Shown in pieces: positions 8,367-15,700 of a stretch of 18,150 bases of DNA (its first letter is position 1; each line of letters starts with the position of its first letter). Below the pieces are notes generated by a model. It was not told the origin of the DNA and ran no database searches. It saw nothing but the letters and a program-made list of their open reading frames with translations. The translations under genes were made by a program, and so were the position numbers. The DNA comes from Gammaproteobacteria bacterium (GTDB lineage: Bacteria > Pseudomonadota > Gammaproteobacteria > Granulosicoccales > Granulosicoccaceae): positions 1-18,150 of the forward strand of contig JAGRHW010000021.1 in assembly GCA_020444765.1 (NCBI GenBank), written 5' to 3'.

Positions 8367-9494
8367 TCAGTCGAGCTGCTTGAATTCAACCCGGCGGTTG
8401 GCAAAACGGCCTTCGGGCGTTGCATTGCTGGCGCGCGGCTGACTTTCGCCATAGGCTTCGGGGCGCATGCGGTTGCCTTGAATGCCCTTGCCCATCAGAT
8501 AACGCACGACCGAGATGCTTCGCTGTTTCGACAATTCGAGGTTCGCTTGCGCCGCACCTGTATTATCAGTATGCGCCATCACTGCAACCTGCACAGTCGG
8601 GTTGGCCTTCAACTGCTCGGCCACATCATCGAGAATCAACATCGATTCGCTGGTCAGTCTTGCTGAACCGGACTCGAACTGCACACCTTCCAGCACGCCG
8701 TTGAAGGCGTCACAACCATCCTTGTTGACCACCGTACCCGGTGCCGTAGCCGGACACAGATCGGCTTCATCAGCCACACCGTCGCTGTCTGTATCCAGCG
8801 GCTCGGGCGCTTCGATAATCACCGGCACAGGCTCCGGCGCAACCTCTATGACCGGTTCCGGTTCTGGCATCGGCTCGGGGATCGGCGCCGGCGGCGGCAA
8901 CGGCTCGGAGCGCTCTCCGCCAAAGCGTTTCAGCAGACCGAGCGATATCAGTTGCGCATCTTTGTCGAACGTCTCTCCTTCGAGGCGGACCGCGAAGCCG
9001 TTTTGCCACTCGTATTCAGTGCCCAGGCCCAGCATAACGTGGGTCCCTTTTTGCTTTTTAAAGGGCAAGTCGCTGGAATTATCGAGCGATCCTATGCCGG
9101 CCTTGGCAAACCAGTCCCAGCCGGACCGGTTCATCATGCCTTCGCTGCCGTGGTTGTTGTAGAAGTGATAAAGCGCACTCAAGCCGAAAACCTTGTAATC
9201 GATATCACCTTTCCTGTCGACGTTCTCGTTTTCCAGGCTGGCGGCGCCAAGATCGGCATAATACAACTCGGCTCCCCAGTGCTTCGCGAAATCCATGCCG
9301 AGATAAAGCTTGCCGGCCGCGTCGTTTTTGTCCTCGACGCTGTAGCCGGAATTATTGGTCTCCGGCTCCAGGTTCGACATCCCCAAACCGAATCCGAGGT
9401 AATAGCGGTTGTCGAAATCTTTCGCCTGACCTGACGTCGCAAAACCCGTCAGTACCATACAACTGATCGCCGTAAGCTTGAATGTAGTGTGCAT
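8367..9494 (-). CDS. OmpA-family outer-membrane protein with beta-barrel, TSP3-like linker and peptidoglycan-binding domain
   Basis: A 375-residue protein starting at the ATG at 9494, which has an AGGAAA ribosome binding site and a clean signal peptide (1-24, ending SGQA before KDFDNRYY). Residues 25-192 look like an eight-stranded OmpA-type barrel (YYLGFGLGMSNLE, KLYLGMDFAKHWGAELYYADLG, WFAKAGIGSLD, MLGLGTEYEWQNGFAVRLE). A Pro/Glu-rich hinge (198-232) leads to one thrombospondin type 3-like calcium motif DTDSDGVADEADLCP (234-248) with a CDAF loop. The OmpA C-terminal domain (about 268-375) has the peptidoglycan-contact residues D310 in HTDNTG and R325 in LSKQRS, and ends in NRRVEF. It tethers outer membrane to cell wall. 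It lies 86 bases downstream of the TSP3-rich gene on the same strand, so the two may be co-transcribed. The in-frame region upstream of 9494 is rejected as start because it precedes the signal peptide. Confidence 0.92.
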   Translation of the reverse strand: MHTTFKLTAISCMVLTGFATSGQAKDFDNRYYLGFGLGMSNLEPETNNSGYSVEDKNDAAGKLYLGMDFAKHWGAELYYADLGAASLENENVDRKGDIDYKVFGLSALYHFYNNHGSEGMMNRSGWDWFAKAGIGSLDNSSDLPFKKQKGTHVMLGLGTEYEWQNGFAVRLEGETFDKDAQLISLGLLKRFGGERSEPLPPPAPIPEPMPEPEPVIEVAPEPVPVIIEAPEPLDTDSDGVADEADLCPATAPGTVVNKDGCDAFNGVLEGVQFESGSARLTSESMLILDDVAEQLKANPTVQVAVMAHTDNTGAAQANLELSKQRSISVVRYLMGKGIQGNRMRPEAYGESQPRASNATPEGRFANRRVEFKQLD

Positions 9495-9580
9495 TGTCTG
9501 TTTCCTGTTCCCCGAGCGCGGAATCGGCGCCCGACCGGCGGGGGATACCGGCTGAACCGGCATCACGCCCTGTTAAAGGT

Positions 9581-11530
9581 TTAATGTTTTCGCCGCCCGC
9601 GTAATGCGAAGTACAACGAGACAGCAAGCAACAGCGGCAAGACCGGGTCTGTGCCCCGCGCATCGCCCAAACTGCAACCACCGCCACTGAGGCCGGTTTC
9701 TATCGCCCGGTTGGCCTGCAGGTAATCCGGCACCTGATTGTTGTCACTATCCCTCAGCCCCTCCTCTCTGTCGGAAAGGCCGTCGCCATCGCTGTCGGTA
9801 TCCTGAAAATTCGGCTGACCATCCTGATCGGTATCGGGTACAGCCAGTGGCAGAGCGGTGAGCCCGTCATCCAGGCCATCGCCGTCGCTGTCGGCAAAAT
9901 CATCAACCATGCCGTCCGGCGTTGCGGGCGCGGCGTCGGTGCCACCCGCTTCGATCAAATCACTGATCGTGTCGTCGTCACTGTCCAGATCACGAAAGTC
10001 CGGCGTGCCGTCCTCATCGCTGTCGCGCAACGCATCGGGCGCACCGTCCCTATCCAGATCGTAGCCGCTGTCATCCACGACAGGCTGTAATGCGTCGACA
10101 ATACCATCGGCGCCAACCGCGCCGTCAAGGCGGGCATTGTTGTCGGTATCCAGCGACCTGGGTCCGCCGGCCTCGAACAGATCGACAACACCGTCGTTAT
10201 CACTGTCGAGGTCCTGAAAATCCGCGACACCATCCTGATCCGTGTCGGCGAGCTGGTAAGCGGTTGTACCGGAGTCCGCACCGGTTTCGACCACATCGGC
10301 CAGTCCGTTACCGCCAACCACGCCGTCCAGACGACCATTGGCATCGGTATCCAGCGCTTCCGGCTCGGCAATGCCTGATTCCCGACTGTCCGACAATCCG
10401 TCATTGTCGCTGTCCAGATCCAGCCGATCGACGACCCCGTCGCCATCGGTGTCCAGATCCGCGCCGTTTCGCTGCTCGGCGCTATCGGGTATGCCGTCAT
10501 TGTCGTCATCGATATCGTCACGGTCGAGAATGCTGTCACCATCGGCATCCGGCGGCGCGCCGATCGTCACGCTGACCGTCGCCGTGGCTGACAGAAGCTG
10601 ACAGGCATCGCTATCGATCTGATAGGACATCTGCACACTGTTTGACAACCAGTCGTTCTGCTCACCGTTTTCCTCTGATTGCCCGTCCTGCGCCCACAGA
10701 CCGATCTGCAGATCGGTCAACTCGGCTGCGGTCAGTCCGGTAAGCTGGAGATTCAGTACCCGGGTTTCCGCGGCCGGCCAGTTATCCTCGCGGACGAAAA
10801 AGTTGCCGCCGTTGACGAAATCACCCGCCTGCGGCGAGTTCGCACCACGCGCAATCGACGCCTCATAACCACTGGCAGGACCGACGGTTTTGGTCAGATT
10901 CCAGGCCACCGATACATCAAAAGCGGCAGCTGAATCGCTACAACTCTGGATATCCGCCGACAGATCCGGCTCGATTACGTGCCGATAGAGACTGGAGGTA
11001 TCGATTTCACCATTGACGTTGGCGGACGAGTACTGCACACCGTCCCAGGTGGAAGCAGCGAACCCCGGTGCACTGGTCACCACATAGATGGCGCCATTGG
11101 GCTCAACGAAACTGGAACTGAGACCGCTGGTATCGGCCGACATTACCGGCAGATTCCCGCCACTGGCGGCAAGCCAGTTCTCCTCCGTCACGGTATAGGA
11201 AAAGGTGTCCGTATCGCCGATCGCTAGTGTTGACGGTGGCGTGTAACGGACTCTGTTACCAACGACCTCCAGGCTGCCGCCCTTGGCGCTCGGCCCGCTT
11301 ACCGACACAACAAACGCGCCGGCACCGGCAATCGTGTCGTTGGCGGTCACCGCCAGATCCGTCACTCCGCCGGCCGCCGTGTTAAAGCTGTCATCGAGCA
11401 ACGTCAGGCTCGCGGCCGGACGCACGCCAACATCCGCAGATAAGCCCAGCGGGATTGTCATAACCCCACAAACCAGGGCAAGACCAAACGGTCGAAACAC
11501 CACAGGATACGAAAAGTTAGCGGATTGCAT
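9581..11530 (-). CDS. Secreted TSP3-repeat protein with Cys-containing C-terminal sorting tail
   Basis: A 649-residue predicted exported protein. The ATG at 11530 has a GGGGAAGGTGAG ribosome binding site. Residues 1-32 form a long signal peptide (hydrophobic core LALVCGVMTIPLGL, ending LSA). Residues 44-115 form an Ig/cadherin-like domain (LLDDSFNT, VTANDT, GGSLEVVGNRVRYTPP, DTDTFSYTV). Residues 116-325 are an unrecognised domain with only two Cys (197, 310). Residues 328-605 are Asp-rich TSP3-like repeats (DxDxDG), expected to bind calcium. The tail SGGGCSLGDARGTDPVLPLLL... is a Gly-rich Cys motif, hydrophobic helix (628-644) and basic end RGRRKH, the layout of tripartite sorting signals (GlyGly-CTERM / JDVT-CTERM type) processed by intramembrane proteases. 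No such protease is in the window. Probably surface-displayed; its partner is unknown. It is followed 86 bases later by the OmpA-family gene. Confidence 0.85.
   Translation of the reverse strand: MQSANFSYPVVFRPFGLALVCGVMTIPLGLSADVGVRPAASLTLLDDSFNTAAGGVTDLAVTANDTIAGAGAFVVSVSGPSAKGGSLEVVGNRVRYTPPSTLAIGDTDTFSYTVTEENWLAASGGNLPVMSADTSGLSSSFVEPNGAIYVVTSAPGFAASTWDGVQYSSANVNGEIDTSSLYRHVIEPDLSADIQSCSDSAAAFDVSVAWNLTKTVGPASGYEASIARGANSPQAGDFVNGGNFFVREDNWPAAETRVLNLQLTGLTAAELTDLQIGLWAQDGQSEENGEQNDWLSNSVQMSYQIDSDACQLLSATATVSVTIGAPPDADGDSILDRDDIDDDNDGIPDSAEQRNGADLDTDGDGVVDRLDLDSDNDGLSDSRESGIAEPEALDTDANGRLDGVVGGNGLADVVETGADSGTTAYQLADTDQDGVADFQDLDSDNDGVVDLFEAGGPRSLDTDNNARLDGAVGADGIVDALQPVVDDSGYDLDRDGAPDALRDSDEDGTPDFRDLDSDDDTISDLIEAGGTDAAPATPDGMVDDFADSDGDGLDDGLTALPLAVPDTDQDGQPNFQDTDSDGDGLSDREEGLRDSDNNQVPDYLQANRAIETGLSGGGCSLGDARGTDPVLPLLLAVSLYFALRGRRKH
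9716..10549 (-). repeat. Calcium-binding TSP3-like repeat region inside the secreted protein gene
   Basis: Residues 328-605 are built from DxDxDG loops grouped into super-repeats. The recurring anchor (LDSDNDG or a variant) appears at residues 372, 441, 515 and, as TDSDGDG, at 578, giving spacings of 69, 74 and 63 residues. Units 1 and 2 share the sub-motif TDxNxRLDGxVGxxGxxD, and units 1-3 end in DxDGxxxFxD. The fourth unit is partial. At DNA level the phrase encoding LDSD recurs as a GC-rich direct repeat, which makes the opposite strand look like many Ser/Arg-rich open frames. Confidence 0.85.
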
Positions 11531-11878
11531 GTCTCACCTTCCCCGAATTCATAGAGGGATCGCCATGACTTAATTAAGGCGAATACCGCTTGTATATATA
11601 GCAGTTATAAATCCGGCTACCAGAAAACTGCGAACGGGTATCCAGTTTGTTGGGCTCGGCGCCGCCGCCATCCGATGTTATCCGCCGACGGAAAACTTGA
11701 ACTGGTTCAAAAATAATTTGACGAAAGCAGAATAAACTTCGCGTTGCGTATAAATCCGTGCGATACATAAATGATAATTCATACGCCTTTATCGCGTTTT
11801 GTTTAAAAACACGCTGATTTATACGAATTCATATTTTTTTAAAATTTTTAATCGAATGAAAAATGTGGATAAATAATT

Positions 11879-11899
11879 GCTTAACATTAATTGTTAAGC
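11879..11899. promoter_or_regulatory. 21-base dyad, operator candidate
   Basis: Perfect 8-base arms GCTTAACA (11879-11886) and TGTTAAGC (11892-11899) flank TTAAT. No U-run follows, so it is not a terminator. The size and symmetry (TTAACA-N5-TGTTAA core) resemble a binding site for a dimeric regulator. It is 145 bases upstream of the sulfur-globule-like start codon. Confidence 0.5.
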
Positions 11900-12017
11900 T
11901 TCGCGACACAATCGTACCCATATCGGAATATGTATATATTAGATTTTATTAATATACTGAATTTGTCGCTCTGCCAGACACAGCGCAGATAACAGATATC
12001 GAGCTTAGCAACACAAT
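11896..12017 (+). repeat. Imperfect 17-base direct repeat spaced by 105 bases
   Basis: AAGCTTCGCGACACAAT (11896-11912) and GAGCTTAGCAACACAAT (12001-12017) match at 14 of 17 positions. The first copy overlaps the right arm of the dyad; the second lies 26 bases before the start codon of the sulfur-globule-like gene, in its leader. The 105-base spacing equals about ten helical turns, which would put both copies on the same DNA face. Confidence 0.5.
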
Positions 12018-12030
12018 TTTGGTTTTTTTC

Positions 12031-12036
12031 GGAGGA
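12031..12036 (+). promoter_or_regulatory. Strong ribosome binding site for the sulfur-globule-like gene
   Basis: GGAGGA with a 7-base spacer to the ATG at 12044 is the best Shine-Dalgarno in the window and suggests high translation. Confidence 0.8.
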
Positions 12037-12043
12037 AGATGGA

Positions 12044-12526
12044 ATGAAGAGTAAATTAGCAAAATTCAGCGCAGCAGCCTTGATTGCCGGCGCTCTCGCC
12101 CTGCCCATGACTGCCAGTGCATGGGGCCCTTTCAACGGCGACGGTCCGTGGAACTGGGGCAATAACGGTTGGGGTAACAACGGCTGGGGCAACAATGGTT
12201 GGGGCAACGGCAATGGCTGGGGTAATGGCTGGGGCGACGGCAGTGGTTCTGGTGACTTCAGCATGAACTTCAGCGGTAGCGGCCGTGGTAACAGCGCCCT
12301 GGCGGGTCGCGGTTATGGCGGTGGTTACGGTAACAATGGCTGGAACGGCTATAACGGTTACGGCCCCTACGGTTATGCACCTTATGGCTATGCACCGCCT
12401 GTCGCTCCGTACGGCTACGCACCGCCTGCTGCTCCGTACGGCTACGCACCGCCAATGCCGCCGCAAGCACCGATGATGCCGCAAGGCGCTCCTGCTCCGC
12501 AGCAGGCTCCTGCCCCGAACCAGTAA
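12044..12526 (+). CDS. Sulfur-globule-protein-like secreted Gly/Asn/Trp/Tyr/Pro-rich protein
   Basis: A 160-residue exported low-complexity protein. Residues 1-26 are a clear Sec signal peptide ([13 protein letters not shown]..., ending TASA before WGPF). The mature part starts with Trp/Asn/Gly repeats (three exact NNGWG units then [10 protein letters not shown], residues 40-64), passes through a Ser/Gly segment, then [21 protein letters not shown], then three APYGYAPP units (112-138) and a Pro/Gln/Met-rich tail. There is no Cys. This combination of signal peptide, Gly/Asn-rich start and PYGYAPP repeats resembles the structural proteins (Sgp, CV1/CV2 type) that coat periplasmic sulfur globules in Allochromatium and relatives. 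The identification is by composition and motif, not alignment; another secreted glycine-rich protein is possible. Monocistronic: long AT-rich leader region, strong ribosome binding site, intrinsic terminator directly after. Confidence 0.6.
   Translation: MKSKLAKFSAAALIAGALALPMTASAWGPFNGDGPWNWGNNGWGNNGWGNNGWGNGNGWGNGWGDGSGSGDFSMNFSGSGRGNSALAGRGYGGGYGNNGWNGYNGYGPYGYAPYGYAPPVAPYGYAPPAAPYGYAPPMPPQAPMMPQGAPAPQQAPAPNQ
12161..12235 (+). repeat. 15-base coding tandem repeat (NNGWG units)
   Basis: Three 15-base units encoding NNGWG at 12161-12205 are followed by shortened [10 protein letters not shown] units to 12235. Third-position differences between units show that the repeat is not very recent. 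Confidence 0.8.
12377..12454 (+). repeat. 30-base coding tandem repeat (APYGYAPP units)
   Basis: Three units encoding APYGYAPP with a 10-residue period. Units 2 and 3 are nearly identical at DNA level (both contain CTCCGTACGGCTACGCACCG), whereas unit 1 differs at several third positions, indicating a recent duplication of the last unit. Confidence 0.8.
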
Positions 12527-12551
12527 GTTCGGCAGCGGTTAGCACCGTATG

Positions 12552-12580
12552 AAAAAGCCCCGTTTAACGGGGCTTTTTTT
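12552..12580 (+). terminator. Intrinsic terminator of the sulfur-globule-like gene
   Basis: Stem AGCCCCG / CGGGGCT (12556-12562 and 12568-12574), extended by A-T pairs, loop TTTAA, followed by an uninterrupted T-run. It starts 25 bases after the stop codon. A matching A-run on the left means it could also work on the minus strand, but no minus-strand gene ends there. Confidence 0.93.
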
Positions 12581-12674
12581 ATGCCCGGACTCTCCCCCTC
12601 TTGAATCCATCTCTACGCGGAATAAACGAAGTAAAATCAAAGAACTCGCGTCCTGTGCCGCTTTCATAAGATAA

Positions 12675-12688
12675 GCACCGGCCGGTGC
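12675..12688. other. 14-base perfect palindrome
   Basis: GCACCGGCCGGTGC lies in the 209-base gap between the terminator and the large membrane-protein gene, 34 bases upstream of the possible promoter. It may be an operator or a chance GC palindrome. Confidence 0.3.
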
Positions 12689-12708
12689 GATGCAGCGACG
12701 ACCTCGGG

Positions 12709-12738
12709 TTGGCATTCAAGCCGGTTCAGGACTACGCT
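12709..12738 (+). promoter_or_regulatory. Candidate sigma-70 promoter of the large duplicated membrane protein
   Basis: TTGGCA (12709-12714, 5 of 6 to consensus) and TACGCT (12733-12738) with an 18-base spacer, predicting a start near 12745 and a leader of about 45 bases. The -10 is weak. Confidence 0.4.
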
Positions 12739-12789
12739 AAAAAATAAAACTCTTTGTCCAGGGACGAAAATTCAAGGATTCACACCACT

Positions 12790-15700
12790 ATGAAGGCTCT
12801 ACTGAAGCTGCTCGCTGTGCTGGCATTCCTCTCATTCCTGGCGCCGACGGCGCATGCCGGGCCACTGTCCGTAACCGATGTTCCCGAGCCACTCAAACCC
12901 TGGGTGGACTGGGTGCTGTACGAACAGGACGAACAGACCTGCCCGCATGCCTACAATAGCAATCAGCGTTTTTGCGCCTGGCCCTCGGCCTTGAGGCTGG
13001 AACTCGATCGGGATGAAGGGCGTTTCAGCCAGCAATGGTTTATCAGTAATGAAGCCTGGGTCCGTTTACCCGGCAACGGCAATCAATGGCCACACGGGGT
13101 TGAAGTCGACGGCATTAACGCGGTTGTCGTAAATCGGCAGGGATTTCCGTCAGTCAAACTGTCCCGGGGAGAGCATGAAGTCAACGGGGTGTTTCAGTGG
13201 GACAGCATTCCGGAGTCGCTCACCATTCCGCCGGCGACAGGACTGATCGAGATACAGCGTGATGGCGAGACCATCGAGTTTCCAAGGATCAACGAACAAG
13301 GCCAGTTGTGGCTGGATAAATCCCTGCAAGAGCAGGATGTGCAGGACGCGCTGGATGTTCAGGTCTACCGCAAAATCACTGATGAGCACCCCTTGCAGGT
13401 CGAAACGCGCGTCATCCTTAATGTCTCCGGGCGTTCACGCGATGTGCAATTTCCCGGCTTGCAACTGCCGGGCTTTACAGCGTACAACCTGATCAGCCAG
13501 CTCCCGGCCAGGGTCAACCAACATGGCGATCTGCAGGTGCAGGTGCGCCCGGGCAACTGGCAGATTCAGCTGCTGTCCTATCACCCTGAATTGCTTGAAC
13601 AACTGGCGTTGAACATCACCGCGGATAATCTGCCGACCCAGGAAGTCTGGGTGTTCGATGCCAGACCGGCTTTGCGCCTGACCGAAATCAGTGGCGTACC
13701 CGCGGTGGATTCCCGCCAGACGCGCCTGCCGCAGGAATGGCATCGCTATCCCGCCTATCTGCTGGAGCGGGATCAGGTGATGACCTTCAAAACCCTGCAG
13801 CGCGGCAGCCTGACGCCAGAACCCGATCGCCTGAGCCTGCGCCGCGATATGTGGATGGATTTTGATGGCGGCGGTTTTACCATCAACGATGCCATTAACG
13901 GCACCATGAGCAGCGGCTGGCGTTTGTCGGTTGACCCGCAGCTTGAATTGGGCTCGGTGCGCGTCGATGGCGAGCCGCAGTTTATTACCACGCTGCGGGA
14001 TGGCGATAGCAAGGGCATCGAGGTACGTCGCGGGCAAATCAACCTCGAGGCCGCCAGCCGGTATACGGAATCGACTGCCGCGATGGCTGTGACCGGCTGG
14101 CAACACGATTTCCGCACGGTCAGCACCAACCTTTATCTGCCGCCCGGCTGGAAACTGTTTTCCGTGCATGGCGTGGATAACCTGCCGAATACCTGGTTAC
14201 AGCGATGGACTCTGCTCGATTTGTTTATGGTGCTGATTATCGCGATCGCCATCGGGCGTCTGTGGAACTGGAAATGGGGGCTCTTCGCCCTGCTGACGAT
14301 GGCCTTGATCTGGCACGAAGCCAATGCGCCAAAACTGATCTGGCTTCACCTGATAGCCGCTGTCGCACTGCTCAGGGTCTTGCCGGAAGGCATCTTTAAA
14401 AAGCTGACCTGGTGGTACCGCAACGCAACCTTGCTGGCGCTGGTACTGGTTCTGATTCCTTTTGCCATTCTGCAGGTCCGTGGCGCGATTTATCCGCAAA
14501 TCGGTCTTCACGCCAATTATGACAGGCCCGTCACCACATCGGCTGCCAGTCCGGTAAACGACGGCATGCTGGAATACAGTGTCATCGCCGAAGAAGCGAT
14601 GCCCGATTTGCTCGAACGTGGACGAACGGTGGGCAAGATGATCACCGGGTCCGACGCACCCGGCTCTGTGGGCTATGGCGACTCGCGGCGGAATCAAGCC
14701 AGTCAGACCGTCGACCCCAATGCGAATATCCAGACCGGCCCCGGCCTGCCTGCCTGGAACTGGCAACTGGTACGTCTGCAGTGGAACAGCCCGGTCAGTC
14801 AGGGGCAGGAGTTGCACCTCAACCTGATTCCACCGACCCTCAATATGCTGCTCAATTTCCTGCGCGTGCTGTTTTTGGTACTGCTGATAGCCCGCCTGTT
14901 GCGTGCGGTCAGTCGTGACGACAAGCCGGATCAGCCGAAAAAACCGGGGCAACATTTTGCCAGGGCTACGTCCCCGCTCCTGCTTTTACCGGTGTTATTC
15001 GGACTGACAGGCCCCTGCAGCGAAAGTTATGCAGAAACGGTGAACAATGCAACCACGGTAAAACCTGTCGCAACAGCGGTTGGAAAAAATGTCAGCGCGT
15101 TTCCCGACGAACAGATGCTGCAACGTCTGCGTGAGCGCTTACTGGCCGATGCGGAATGTCTGCCGGCCTGCGCGCAGATCGAAACCCTGCAGATGGAACT
15201 GTCCGAAGCGCAGCTGACGCTTCATCTCAAGGTTCACGCGGCGGCGGATGTTGCCATTCCGCTGCCGGGTCAGAGCGGACAGTGGCGGCCGGATTATGTG
15301 TTGCTGCAAAACCGGATCGTTGACGAACTGTCGCGGGACCAACAGGGCAATCTCTGGCTTGGACTCAAGGCCGGCATCCACGCTGTCACGCTTCAGGGGC
15401 GTTTGCCGAATCAGGCACAGCTGCAGCTTTCCCTGCCCTTGCTGCCAAAGTCTGTGCAATGGCGTGGCGACGGCTGGGTGGTTGAAGGTATTCGCGATAA
15501 CAACGTGCCTTCCAGTCAGTTACAACTGATTCGCAACCGGGCGCTGGCGGATGAAACCGCTATCGATGAAGGTGAAAACAACATCCTGCCACCTTTGCTG
15601 GAAGTTGAGCGAACCTTGCACCTGGGCCTGGACTGGACGGTCGTCACCCGGCTCCGGCGTTTATCGCCGGTCGGCAGCCCGATCAGTATCAGGGTACCGC

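Larger units (their letters stand above)
11531..12043. promoter_or_regulatory. 513-base gene-free divergent regulatory region, AT-rich on its right half
   Basis: This gap separates the minus-strand TSP3 gene from the plus-strand sulfur-globule-like gene and must hold promoters for both. From about 11760 to 12020 base composition falls sharply compared with the flanking genes. On the right side TATACT at 11953-11958 is a possible -10 for the plus gene, without a clear -35. On the left side the reverse strand has TATAAC and TATATA boxes near 11595-11610. It contains the 21-base dyad, the 105-base-spaced direct repeat and a consensus DnaA-box-like 9-mer (11864-11872) described separately. I see no convincing coding region or structured RNA. 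Confidence 0.6.

Noticed and set aside
9505..9580. CCGG-rich short inverted repeats between the TSP3 and OmpA genes considered as a terminator
   Set aside because: Only 4-base arms in a GC-rich stretch with no T-run; co-transcription remains possible.
9858..10601. Several plus-strand frames rich in Ser/Arg/Pro opposite the TSP3 region
   Set aside because: They are complements of repeated Asp/Ser codons; the apparent repeats come from the real minus-strand gene.
11760..12020. AT-rich region with a DnaA box considered as a replication origin
   Set aside because: Only one consensus box was found, and no dnaA, dnaN, gidA/mnmG or other origin-linked gene is nearby.
11887..12264. Minus-strand frame with [14 protein letters not shown] repeats
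   Set aside because: It is the shadow of the NNGWG repeats of the sulfur-globule-like gene and runs on into the AT-rich regulatory region.
12161..12454. Regularly spaced repeats considered as a CRISPR-like array
   Set aside because: Units of 15 and 30 bases are contiguous, in frame and coding; there are no unique spacers.
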